Positions 8,245 to 15,745 of a DNA stretch of 36,706 nucleotides are shown here, piece by piece. This stretch comes from Candidatus Dojkabacteria bacterium. GTDB taxonomy: Bacteria > Patescibacteriota > Dojkabacteria > JAHIVN01. The DNA is taken from NCBI GenBank assembly GCA_028696515.1, contig JAQVGX010000004.1, positions 1 through 36,706 of the forward strand, in the 5' to 3' direction. Position 1 is the stretch's first letter; every line of letters starts with the position of its first letter. A program made the translations under genes and the position numbers. Under the pieces are notes generated by a model, which was not told where the DNA came from, did no database searches, and saw only the letters and a list, made by a program, of their open reading frames with translations.

Positions 8245-8568
8245 ATGGCATTAGAACTTACTAATGATAGTTTTGATACCGAAGTCCTAAAATTTGAAGG
8301 ACTTGTTATAGTGGATTTCTGGGCTCCCTGGTGCGGCCCTTGCCAGATGGTTGCTCCGATCATAGAAGAATTATCAAATGAGTATAAAGACAACGATAAG
8401 GTCAAGATATGCAAGCTGAATGTCGATGACAATCAAGAAATTGCTCAGAGATACGGAATTATGAGTATTCCGACGATGAAATTCTTCAAAGCAGGGGAGA
8501 TAGTGGATGAGATTGTCGGTTTGCAGCCGAAGGAAGCTATCGCTGAAAAAATCAGTGGGCTTCAATAA
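8245..8568 (+). CDS. trxA: Thioredoxin
   Basis: A 107-residue classical thioredoxin. The active site WAPWCGPCQM has the redox pair Cys-Gly-Pro-Cys around residues 31-34. The cis-proline loop (GIMSIPTMKFF) and C-terminal helix (LQPKEAIAEKI) are intact, and the length is standard. It reduces protein disulphides in the cytoplasm, in partnership with a thioredoxin reductase not present here. The ATG at 8245 gives the usual MALELTNDSFDTEVL start. It lies between the YtxH-like gene and rpsO, which has its own promoter. Confidence 0.95.
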   Translation: MALELTNDSFDTEVLKFEGLVIVDFWAPWCGPCQMVAPIIEELSNEYKDNDKVKICKLNVDDNQEIAQRYGIMSIPTMKFFKAGEIVDEIVGLQPKEAIAEKISGLQ

Positions 8569-8581
8569 ATTTGTAAACTTA

Positions 8582-8590
8582 TGATATAAT
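8582..8590 (+). promoter_or_regulatory. Extended -10 promoter of rpsO
   Basis: TGATATAAT, the recurrent extended -10 of this window, 54 nt before the rpsO ATG. The leader in between contains a short possible hairpin (TCCA...TGGA). S15 autoregulation at its leader is known in several bacteria, but no specific motif is recognisable here. Confidence 0.55.
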
Positions 8591-8644
8591 GCTTAGGTAT
8601 CCATCCTGTTGGCTGGAGTAATTTAATTTATTTAGTTGGTATCT

Positions 8645-8911
8645 ATGGCGCTTGATGCTCAAAAAAAGAAAAAGATCATCGCAAAGTATCAGTTGCACGA
8701 TGGTGATACTGGATCTCCTCAAGTTCAAGTTGCTCTTCTTACCGCTAGAGTTGAAGAACTGACAGATCATCTGAGCAGACACAAAAAAGACCTGCACTCA
8801 AAGAGGGGGTTGCTTCAGCTAGTAGGACAAAGGAGAAAACTTTTGAAGTATCTTGAGAAAACTGATACAAAATCACTTGAAAAGCTGAAAAAAGATCTGA
8901 AAATTGATTAA
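8645..8911 (+). CDS. rpsO: 30S ribosomal protein S15
   Basis: An 88-residue S15 starting at the ATG at 8645; an in-frame TTG at 8636 would add three residues absent from the family. The conserved core is present: [29 protein letters not shown], and then [21 protein letters not shown]15 is a primary 16S rRNA binder that organises the central domain of the small subunit. The length matches bacterial S15 (88-89). An intrinsic terminator stands 31 nt after its stop, so it is probably a single-gene transcript from its own extended -10 promoter. Confidence 0.97.
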   Translation: MALDAQKKKKIIAKYQLHDGDTGSPQVQVALLTARVEELTDHLSRHKKDLHSKRGLLQLVGQRRKLLKYLEKTDTKSLEKLKKDLKID

Positions 8912-8942
8912 TTCCGAAATCATAAAATATCTAAAAAGTTCA

Positions 8943-8970
8943 GGGGCAGATGGAATATGCCCCATTTTTT
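8943..8970 (+). terminator. Intrinsic terminator after rpsO
   Basis: A perfect 6-bp stem, GGGGCA (8943-8948) with TGCCCC (8958-8963), closes a 9-nt loop and is followed by A and six T. It ends only six nt before the ftsQ ATG at 8977. That argues against the upstream ATG at 8950, which lies inside the hairpin. Confidence 0.8.
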
Positions 8971-8976
8971 GTTCAT

Positions 8977-10086
8977 ATGTTTTGGAAAAAGAAACTGCCA
9001 AAAACGAGAATAGAACCATCCAGAGCAGCCGTTGAATTTAAGAAAAAGCGTGCGATAAGAAATCTCGCATCAGGTCTTAAGCTTCAAAAGAGAAAGACTA
9101 AGCTTGTTCTCTCAAATGTTCTAGCGAAAACTTTCAAGAGCAAAATAATCCAGTTCTTAATGCTTGCAGTTGTATTGGTTACCCTTATTCTTGCGGGAAG
9201 GTATTTTGTATTTAGTGATAGATTTGATATCAAAAACATACAGGTTGATGGATTGAGGCAGTTAGATTCATCCGATATCGATAAAGACCTTGCTTATCTC
9301 TATGGTGTAAATATTTTCCTCATCAGATCTTCTACTCTTAAAGAAAATGTTGAGAATGCTTCTTCTTATATAAAGGAAGTTAAAGTCGAGAAGCACCTCC
9401 CAGACTCTATAAGCATAACCATTTCAGAAAGAGAGCCAAAGCTTGTTTGGGTAAATCTCTCTGGGGCTTATCTAGTTGATACCGAGGGGGTAGTGCTGAA
9501 TGTGATCTTAGATTATGAAGATCTGTTACTGGATCAAGAGGATGTTGATTTGCTCAAAGGCTATGGGAATCTTAGTGACATAGAAGAAGTTGATACTGAC
9601 GAAAAGAAAAAGAAAGATAACAAAGAAAAAGAAGATAAAAAAGAGAAAAGGGAACTTACAACCGAAGAGAAACAACAGATAATCGAAACGAGTAGAAAGG
9701 AGGTAATATCGAGAGTAGATCAATTCTGGAGTAAGAACCTAAAAAATTTGGGAGACCAGTATAAGGTATATCCGTTTGTATACAACTATGTCTCAAATAA
9801 TTTTATGGTGTTAAACAATGTTGATCTAACTCTTATGGATGCCAGTACATCGGTAATAAATCTGGATCTGGAAGGTGAAGAAGTATTGAGATATGTTTGG
9901 GAGAGTGAGTATCGCTTTGTATTATATCTCAAGAATGACAGGAAAATCATATTCTCTACAAAAAGAGACCTCAAGGAACAATTATATGATTTAGAGATTT
10001 TCTTGGCCGATTTGAAAGCAAAAGACCGTAGATTTAGCTATGTTGATTTGAGCAGCGATATTATAGTTTATGAGTTTGAGGAATAA
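8977..10086 (+). CDS. ftsQ: FtsQ/DivIB cell-division protein
   Basis: A 369-residue single-pass membrane protein. A basic cytoplasmic tail is followed by one membrane helix (IIQFLMLAVVLVTLILAGRYFVF, about residues 57-79) and a POTRA domain (about 82-152; FDIKNIQVDGLRQLDSSDI, DSISITISEREPKLVWV). The beta domain then follows and contains a highly charged Lys/Glu insert at about 205-236. FtsQ bridges early and late divisome proteins. Its order before ftsA and ftsZ is the classical division cluster, though no peptidoglycan-synthesis genes are in this window. The ATG at 8977 is chosen because an earlier ATG (8950) falls within the rpsO terminator hairpin. Confidence 0.88.
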   Translation: MFWKKKLPKTRIEPSRAAVEFKKKRAIRNLASGLKLQKRKTKLVLSNVLAKTFKSKIIQFLMLAVVLVTLILAGRYFVFSDRFDIKNIQVDGLRQLDSSDIDKDLAYLYGVNIFLIRSSTLKENVENASSYIKEVKVEKHLPDSISITISEREPKLVWVNLSGAYLVDTEGVVLNVILDYEDLLLDQEDVDLLKGYGNLSDIEEVDTDEKKKKDNKEKEDKKEKRELTTEEKQQIIETSRKEVISRVDQFWSKNLKNLGDQYKVYPFVYNYVSNNFMVLNNVDLTLMDASTSVINLDLEGEEVLRYVWESEYRFVLYLKNDRKIIFSTKRDLKEQLYDLEIFLADLKAKDRRFSYVDLSSDIIVYEFEE

Positions 10087-10103
10087 TTTTGATAATCATC
10101 GTG

Positions 10104-10137
10104 GGAGGTGATATAAATGTTTGTTCGTAAATTATGA
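10104..10137 (+). other. Strong ribosome binding site with a six-codon mini-ORF
   Basis: GGAGGTGAT at 10104-10112 is fully complementary to the bacterial 16S rRNA 3' end. It stands 4 nt before ATG-TTT-GTT-CGT-AAA-TTA-TGA (10117-10137), encoding MFVRKL. Few genes in this window have any Shine-Dalgarno, so this site is striking. It lies 113 nt before ftsA and could be a leader peptide or a degraded gene start. Confidence 0.4.
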
Positions 10138-10249
10138 TAAATACTTGACAAAATAGCCTAAGTGCGAAAAAATACATGTAGTTGTTTTGTGCTGTTAAAT
10201 TCACTTTAAGAAGGAAATCTGGTAATAGTTAACATTTTTAATATTCGAG

Positions 10250-11539
10250 ATGGCCAAGAGAGTAATAAGTGCCTTGGATGTTGGATCATCGAAGATTTGT
10301 GCAGTCATTGCTTCGGTTGAAGAAGATGGAATTCCCCAAGTAATCGGTGTTGCAAGCCAGCCAAGCTCTGGGATCAAGAAAGGTGTTGTTGTAAATATCG
10401 ATGATGCCATAAATTCTATTGCATCAACTTTAGAAGCAGCTGAGAGAATGGCTGGAATTACAGTCCCCTCAGTATTTTTATCAGTCTCTGGTAAACATAT
10501 TACAAGTACAAATAACAAGGGAGTTGTGGCTGTATCCACTGATGAGATTATCGAGGATGATGTTTTCAGGAGTATAGAAAGTGCTAGAACAGTTTCTATT
10601 CCTCCCGGCAGAGAAATTCTTCATGTTATTCCTAGAGAGTTTATTGTTGACTCCCAGGGAGGTGTGAAGGATCCTGTAGGCATGACGGGGACAAGGCTGG
10701 AAGTAGATGCGCATATTGTCTCAGCTACTTCAACTGTGCTTCATAATCTCTTGAAATGTGTCCAGCAATTGGGTTTAAAAGTTGAGGATGTTGTTTTCAG
10801 CGGCTGGGCATCCTCAAGTGCAGTATTAACTGATACTGAAAAGGAACTTGGAGTCATGCTTTTGGATATTGGTGGGGGAGTAACTTCAATAGCAACGTTT
10901 GTTGAGGGGGCGATCTCTTATAGCGGATGTGTTCCTTTCGGAGGGTTGAACGTTACAAGTGATCTTGCAATTGGACTTCGTGTTAGTCTGGATGATGCTG
11001 AAAGGGTGAAGGTAAACGCCTTTGATCTGATGAAAGGGAAGGCTTCTGGGGGCGAGATAGTCTCTGAGGCTTCCAATGATAAGAAGAAAGGGGTTCGAAA
11101 GACTAAGGTCATAGATGTATCTTCTTTAGGCATAGATGGGACAAAAGAAATAGACAGAACACTCTTTGAAGAAATAATCGAGGCTAGATTTAGTGAGATT
11201 TTTGATTTGATAATAGCGCAGCTTCAGCAGTCAGGAGTCGGGACTTCGATGCCTGCAGGGGTTGTTTTGACGGGAGGCAGTTCAATGCTTCCAAATATTA
11301 CTAAAATTGCAAAAAAGGTTTTCAAGGTTCCAGCACGAGTTGGTTATCCAAAGGGACTAGAGGGTTTGGTCGACGAGATTATCAGTCCGGCGTATTCAAC
11401 AACACAAGGGTTGATTCTCTATGGTGCAAATAGCAATGGAGAAGGTAGAATAAGTGATAGCGTTGGATCCGTTAAAGGCGATGGAGTCGGCGGTATATTT
11501 TCGAAAGTTGGCAGGTTTTTCAAAAATCTTATTCCGTAG
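10250..11539 (+). CDS. ftsA: FtsA cell-division actin
   Basis: A 429-residue FtsA. The actin/Hsp70 ATPase fold shows its phosphate-1 motif at the start (ALDVGSSKICAVIA), the SHS2/1C domain (about residues 85-165; VFLSVSGKHITSTNNKG), the phosphate-2 motif (VMLLDIGGGVTSIATF) and the adenosine motif (GVVLTGGSSMLPNI). A glycine-rich linker leads to a C-terminal amphipathic helix (FSKVGRFFKNLIP), the membrane-targeting sequence. FtsA tethers FtsZ filaments to the membrane. ftsZ follows 59 nt later, and the gap holds two competing hairpins. A Lys-rich insertion around residue 275 (SNDKKKGVRKTK) is slightly unusual. Confidence 0.95.
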   Translation: MAKRVISALDVGSSKICAVIASVEEDGIPQVIGVASQPSSGIKKGVVVNIDDAINSIASTLEAAERMAGITVPSVFLSVSGKHITSTNNKGVVAVSTDEIIEDDVFRSIESARTVSIPPGREILHVIPREFIVDSQGGVKDPVGMTGTRLEVDAHIVSATSTVLHNLLKCVQQLGLKVEDVVFSGWASSSAVLTDTEKELGVMLLDIGGGVTSIATFVEGAISYSGCVPFGGLNVTSDLAIGLRVSLDDAERVKVNAFDLMKGKASGGEIVSEASNDKKKGVRKTKVIDVSSLGIDGTKEIDRTLFEEIIEARFSEIFDLIIAQLQQSGVGTSMPAGVVLTGGSSMLPNITKIAKKVFKVPARVGYPKGLEGLVDEIISPAYSTTQGLILYGANSNGEGRISDSVGSVKGDGVGGIFSKVGRFFKNLIP

Positions 11540-11580
11540 CAGGTTTCTTGTACGGAATAAAATTGATACAGAATTTTATT
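11529..11580 (+). promoter_or_regulatory. Two overlapping, mutually exclusive hairpins between ftsA and ftsZ
   Basis: Hairpin 1 is a perfect 10-bp stem, TTATTCCGTA (11529-11538) with TACGGAATAA (11551-11560), overlapping the ftsA stop codon. Hairpin 2 is a perfect 9-bp stem, AATAAAATT (11556-11564) with AATTTTATT (11572-11580). They share 11556-11560, so only one can be fully formed. Neither has a clean T-tract. The layout resembles an attenuator or an RNA processing/stability element controlling ftsZ dosage relative to ftsA. Confidence 0.5.
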
Positions 11581-11598
11581 TAAAACAATAAACTGATT

Positions 11599-12750
11599 AT
11601 GCTCATAAAACCACAATCATCGTCATTAGCTAAAATAAAGGTAATTGGAGTGGGAGGTGGTGGGGGTAATGCTATCAATAATATGATTAATAATTACAAT
11701 ATTGATGGCGTTGAATTTATAGCTGTGAATACTGATGCTGCAGCGCTGGCGGCAAATCAGGCTGAACTGAAACTGCGGATAGGAGAGGACTTGACGAGAG
11801 GACTGGGCAGTGGAGGGGATCCTGATATAGGAAGAAAAGCTGCAGAAGAGAGCATAGACATAATCCATGAAAATTTAGCAGGGTCAGATATGGTATTCTT
11901 AACAGCTGGTATGGGTGGAGGTACTGGGACAGGAGCCACACCTATAATTGCAGGTATTGCGAGGAATTTGGGAGCACTGACAATTGCTATTGTTACAAGA
12001 CCATTTAACTTCGAAGGTGATAAGAGGTTCCGTACTGCTGAACTCGGGATAAATGATTTGAAGGATAAGGTTGATACTTTGATAGTAATTCCAAATCAGA
12101 GGATTCTAGAAATTGTTGACAGGAATGTTTCCTTTCTTGATGCCATGAAGAAGGTAGATGATGTTCTCGGAAATGCTGTCAGGAGTATTTCTAACCTTAT
12201 CACCCAGACAGGACTTATCAATGTCGATTTCGCTGATGTCAAGTCTATAATGACCAATGCAGGAACTTCTCTCATGGGTATGGGTTCTGCTAATGGTGAG
12301 GATAGAGCAACAAATGCTTCTAAACAGGCAATTGAAAGTCCTCTTTTAGAACTCTCAATTGAAGGAGCGACAGGTGTTCTGTTCAATGTTATTGGCGGTA
12401 AAGATCTTTCAATCCATGAGGTTGATGAAGCGGCACAGGTCATATCTAGCGCTGCTGATCCAAGTGCGAATATCATTTTTGGGGCAACAATAGATCCTGA
12501 TCTTGATGATACCCTTGAAATAACGGTTCTTGCAACCGGATTTGATAAGCAACCCAAAAGAGATGATTCAATAAGTTCGGTTCCAGGAAGACCGACACCC
12601 GTTACATCTGCTCCGATTCAGAGTAGGCCGGTTCCAACAGAAAAGGGAGAGGCAGACGATAGTCGAAAGAAGGTTCCATCGAAGAATAGAGGGGAAGATG
12701 AGGACGAGTGGCTGGAGACACCCGCATTCTTGAGAAGAAAAAAGGATTGA
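11599..12750 (+). CDS. ftsZ: FtsZ cell-division tubulin
   Basis: A 383-residue FtsZ GTPase. The nucleotide-binding start (IKVIGVGGGGGNAINNM) and the tubulin signature (TAGMGGGTGTGATP, about residues 102-115) are intact. The T7 synergy-loop region (GLINVDFADVKSIM) needed for GTP hydrolysis between subunits is also intact. The globular domain ends near residue 320. A Pro/Ser-rich linker follows, then the conserved C-terminal peptide (DEWLETPAFLRRKKD), which docks FtsA and other anchors. FtsZ forms the cytokinetic ring. It follows ftsA and ends 43 nt before the stop of the convergent sortase gene. Confidence 0.97.
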   Translation: MLIKPQSSSLAKIKVIGVGGGGGNAINNMINNYNIDGVEFIAVNTDAAALAANQAELKLRIGEDLTRGLGSGGDPDIGRKAAEESIDIIHENLAGSDMVFLTAGMGGGTGTGATPIIAGIARNLGALTIAIVTRPFNFEGDKRFRTAELGINDLKDKVDTLIVIPNQRILEIVDRNVSFLDAMKKVDDVLGNAVRSISNLITQTGLINVDFADVKSIMTNAGTSLMGMGSANGEDRATNASKQAIESPLLELSIEGATGVLFNVIGGKDLSIHEVDEAAQVISSAADPSANIIFGATIDPDLDDTLEITVLATGFDKQPKRDDSISSVPGRPTPVTSAPIQSRPVPTEKGEADDSRKKVPSKNRGEDEDEWLETPAFLRRKKD

Positions 12751-12793
12751 TATGGAAACGGGTAAATCAATCCAGCTTGCAAGTGATATTTTC

Positions 12794-13633
12794 CTATATT
12801 GAAGGTACGGCTATGACGACAAGTCTTCGACTATTCAGTCCTGGCGGGGAACATGTCATAAGTGTAAGAGTCTTAGAACCTTCTCCTACTATGACATCAA
12901 CATCCTGTGGATAAACCTCTTTGATTTTCTTGACAGTATATTTGTATTCCTGGTTCTCAAATTTTACAGTGATCGGATCGCCAATATTTAACTTGAATAA
13001 CCTGGTGAAAGCGGTTATGACATCTCCCGGATTCTTTTCGGCATAATCTCCTGCGGCGCTGTGACCGTATATTAGAACATTTCTATTGCCATTAGGGAGA
13101 TCTGTTCCCCTAAAATGGGCAAGTCCCCTTCCAAGTGCATCTTTATAAATATCTTCTTTGGTGCTGTCGACATTTGCTATGACAGGGGCATCATATATTT
13201 GAATTTTATCAATGGTAAGATAAAATGTTTTGCTGTAATCCAAGGCCTCCTTATTGATTTTATTTCCAGAGACAAGCTCATTAAACGAACCTGCGGCTGG
13301 ATCTGAGATGTATTCTGCTCTTATCTGGTCGTAACTAGTCGGAACAAGAGAAATAACTTCCTGATCCAATCTGTCAGTAAATTTAGCTTGCAGGTAGTGA
13401 AGAGCGTAGGGTTTAACCTGCCTGTATAAGATACCCAGTCCGCTTACTATGAACATAAGCGGAATAATAATTGAAATTGGTCGCAGAGTGGAAATTTTGC
13501 TTTTCAGACTATAAGTGATATTATCCAGTACCGTCGCGAGGGTTGGAGAGTTCTGCTTGTGTTTTTTATTTTCTAAATCTGCAAGTTCACTCGGACTTTT
13601 TGGTGGAGCTTTTTTGTAATAATATAGTGTCAT
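12794..13633 (-). CDS. Sortase (class D/E-like transpeptidase)
   Basis: Encodes 279 residues from the ATG at 13633; longer in-frame starts (ATG 13669, and up to 13735) add a sequence that looks untranslated. The N-terminal cytoplasmic part is followed by one membrane helix (ISIIIPLMFIVSGLGILY). An extracellular sortase beta-barrel carries the catalytic triad: His in VLIYGHSAAGD, Cys in LTLMTCSPPG, and Arg in NSRRLVV. Sortases cut cell-wall sorting signals of surface proteins and join them to envelope acceptors. No LPxTG-type substrate is seen in the window. It is convergent with ftsZ and divergent from rpoD. The family call is firm; the exact class is not. Confidence 0.88.
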   Translation of the reverse strand: MTLYYYKKAPPKSPSELADLENKKHKQNSPTLATVLDNITYSLKSKISTLRPISIIIPLMFIVSGLGILYRQVKPYALHYLQAKFTDRLDQEVISLVPTSYDQIRAEYISDPAAGSFNELVSGNKINKEALDYSKTFYLTIDKIQIYDAPVIANVDSTKEDIYKDALGRGLAHFRGTDLPNGNRNVLIYGHSAAGDYAEKNPGDVITAFTRLFKLNIGDPITVKFENQEYKYTVKKIKEVYPQDVDVIVGEGSKTLTLMTCSPPGLNSRRLVVIAVPSI

Positions 13634-13751
13634 TTGTGCTGAATAGTCTAGGTTTTCGTTAAATATCATAGCACAATATGCTCTTGTAAAAAAGATTGCA
13701 TATTTATGTGCTTTTGTATTATCATTAGAAGCCACATAATAGTAGATTTTT

Positions 13752-13778
13752 TATAATGACACAAGCTCTTTTGAGCTT
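13752..13778 (+). promoter_or_regulatory. -10 box and 16-nt perfect palindrome before rpoD
   Basis: TATAAT at 13752-13757 is followed by AAGCTC-TTTT-GAGCTT (13763-13778), a perfect 6-bp inverted repeat with a 4-nt loop in the transcript start region of the sigma-factor gene. It could be an operator or a stabilising 5' hairpin. No clear -35 is visible. Confidence 0.4.
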
Positions 13779-13801
13779 AAATTACTTTATTGATTTTCAA
13801 T

Positions 13802-14893
13802 ATGAAAGTATCGAAAAAGGATAAATTGCTTCTTCGTGAACTTGTGAAACAGGGGCAATTACAAGGCTATCTGACACAGGATGAGGTTCTCGAAAAATTT
13901 CCTGAAATTGAGGAGGATCTGGTACTTCTAGAGTACATAATCATAAAATTGCAAGAGAAAGAGATCGAAATCATCGAACCGGTTGAGGAGACACAAGAGG
14001 CTGTCAAGCCGGAAAGAATGGATTTTGATCAGAAGATTCAAGTTCTAAAGAAAATCCGTTCACATATTTCGACCGATCCTATTCGGGCTTATCTTCATGA
14101 AATAGGGAAAATTCCACTTCTCACGGCAGAAGAGGAGGTGATTTTAGCTAAAAGAATTGAAAAAAAAGATTTGGAGGCAAAAGATTTGCTTACTACTGCC
14201 AACCTGCGTCTTGTTGTAAGTATCGCAAAGAAATATGCTAAAAGAGGGTTAGACCTTTTAGATCTTATCCAGGAAGGCAATATAGGTCTTATGCGTGCTG
14301 TTGAAAAGTTTGAGTTCCGAAAAGGGTTTAAATTTTCGACTTATGCTACCTGGTGGATACGTCAGGCCATAACAAGGGCGATTGCCGATCAGGCAAGGAC
14401 TATTCGAATTCCTGTTCACATGATCGAAACTATCAATAAGCTGAGCAAAGTTATCAACAAGTTGTCTGCAAAACTAGGTCGAAGTCCGGAGCCTGAGGAG
14501 ATAGCAGATGAGATGAATTTGGATGTAGAAAGAATTCATGAGATTATAAAGATAGCTCAGCGACCATCATCTCTCGATGCACCGATTGGTGAAGATCAGG
14601 ACAGTAAGCTTGGGGATATTATTCCCGATGAGTATAGTGTTTCACCCTCTGATATAGCCAGCTGGTCATATTTAAGAAGACAAGTAAATAGTATGCTTGG
14701 GAATCTTTCAGATAGGGAAAAGAAAGTTTTAGAGCTTCGATTCGGTTTGAAGGATGGAGTTTCACGAACGCTTGAAGAGGTAGGGCACGAATTTAAAGTG
14801 ACCAGAGAAAGAATACGGCAGATCGAGGCAAAGGCTCTAAAATCGCTTAAATCTCCTGAGATTCAGCAGGCGTTTAAGGATTATCTGAGGTAG
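13802..14893 (+). CDS. rpoD: RNA polymerase primary sigma factor (sigma-70)
   Basis: A 363-residue housekeeping sigma factor from the ATG at 13802; a TTG 12 nt earlier is less likely. A short region 1.1-like segment ([22 protein letters not shown]) is followed by region 1.2 ([21 protein letters not shown]). Region 2 contains the -10 recognition and melting helix ([37 protein letters not shown] split across it). Region 3 and region 4.2, the -35-binding helix-turn-helix ([24 protein letters not shown]), complete it. Like many compact sigmas it lacks the long non-conserved insert of E. coli RpoD. An intact region 3 fits the extended -10 promoters found throughout this window. Confidence 0.96.
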   Translation: MKVSKKDKLLLRELVKQGQLQGYLTQDEVLEKFPEIEEDLVLLEYIIIKLQEKEIEIIEPVEETQEAVKPERMDFDQKIQVLKKIRSHISTDPIRAYLHEIGKIPLLTAEEEVILAKRIEKKDLEAKDLLTTANLRLVVSIAKKYAKRGLDLLDLIQEGNIGLMRAVEKFEFRKGFKFSTYATWWIRQAITRAIADQARTIRIPVHMIETINKLSKVINKLSAKLGRSPEPEEIADEMNLDVERIHEIIKIAQRPSSLDAPIGEDQDSKLGDIIPDEYSVSPSDIASWSYLRRQVNSMLGNLSDREKKVLELRFGLKDGVSRTLEEVGHEFKVTRERIRQIEAKALKSLKSPEIQQAFKDYLR

Positions 14894-14906
14894 TAGGGCA
14901 AAAGCT

Positions 14907-15719
14907 TTACAATTGCTTTAGTGGTTTTGCTACTTCCCAGACGATATCGAATATTGATTTAAGCGAGTTTGCCATCTCTTTATTTTCAATCTCAACTCCA
15001 ACTAGATCATTCTTATCGAAAGAACTTATTGCTATAATATCATTATAAATAGCGATGTCGTTTGTTATTCTATACTTGTCTGAATTGATAACACGTATCT
15101 TTAGGGTTTGCTTATAGTTGGGTACTAGTTGTTTTTTGACGTAGTCAAGCTTTGTTTCATTAGTAATTATTTTGTCGCTCAAACCTCTTCTGGTCCATTC
15201 TCTTTCAAAGTTATCCTCAAATTTGGGGTTAATGATAAGTCTTCTGCCAAATGGTGTAAAGCTAAGTAAGGGACCTTTAGTCTTCAGAGTGTTCCAGATC
15301 ATTTGTCTGATCCCATCTTCTCCTTTGTAATATCTTATCTGTGTAGCAAATTTTTCTACAGGTCTTACTGTATCAAGCTGGCTTATGAAAGAGGGGAGTG
15401 CTCTCTCTAGTTCTTCTAACTTTTGTTTTTTTTCGGATAGGAATAAGCGTATGTTATTGGGCGGAGTAGCCTGAACCTTTTTCCCCCGTTCACTGATGAT
15501 CCATTCAACCAGATCTTTATTTGAGAGCGATTCAAGGTAGCGGTATACTGTAGTTCTGTTGACAGAAGTTTCATCTGCTACCTGTTTGATACTCTGAACA
15601 CCTGAATTGACAAGGTGTAGATATATCTTGATTTCTTTTTTATCCAGGCCCAATTTCTCTAGAATTGTATCATCACCGATGGTGTTCATTTTTTTGAACA
15701 ACTGTTTTATTGATTCCAT
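14907..15719 (-). CDS. TrmB-family transcriptional regulator (copy 1)
   Basis: About 270 residues from the ATG at 15719, or 260 from the ATG at 15689. The N-terminus is a TrmB-type winged helix (LEKLGLDKKEIKIYLHLVNSGVQ, then ADETSVNRTTVYRYLESLSNKDLVEW). The C-terminal part resembles the sensor half found in many TrmB-like proteins (YYKGEDGIRQMIWNTLKTKG). It is paralogous to the regulator at 19821-20627, with the same order and near-identical motifs. TrmB proteins usually bind sugars or related metabolites and repress neighbouring genes. A TTGACA/GATAAT promoter places the -10 on the first ATG, favouring the start at 15689. It is divergent from the kinase gene with almost no spacer. Confidence 0.85.
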   Translation of the reverse strand: MESIKQLFKKMNTIGDDTILEKLGLDKKEIKIYLHLVNSGVQSIKQVADETSVNRTTVYRYLESLSNKDLVEWIISERGKKVQATPPNNIRLFLSEKKQKLEELERALPSFISQLDTVRPVEKFATQIRYYKGEDGIRQMIWNTLKTKGPLLSFTPFGRRLIINPKFEDNFEREWTRRGLSDKIITNETKLDYVKKQLVPNYKQTLKIRVINSDKYRITNDIAIYNDIIAISSFDKNDLVGVEIENKEMANSLKSIFDIVWEVAKPLKQL

Positions 15720-15745
15720 TATCTCAGATAAAATCCAAATGTCAA
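15718..15745 (-). promoter_or_regulatory. Promoter of TrmB copy 1 with overlapping dyad
   Basis: On the minus strand TTGACA (15740-15745), a 16-nt spacer and GATAAT (15718-15723). The dyad TTATCT-C-AGATAA (15719-15731, perfect 6-bp arms) covers the -10 and part of the spacer, a natural place for an autorepressor operator. It would also block the divergent kinase promoter. Confidence 0.45.

Noticed and set aside
10145-10178. TTGACA with TACATG as ftsA promoter
   Set aside because: The spacer is 22 nt, too long for a convincing sigma-70 promoter.
12708-12914. 68-codon frame overlapping the ftsZ end and the sortase end
   Set aside because: It lies in other frames of two well-supported genes and has no signal of its own.
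14898-14930. GCAAAA...TTTTGC structure between rpoD and TrmB copy 1 as bidirectional terminator
   Set aside because: The pairing is short and imperfect, and much of it is inside the TrmB coding end.
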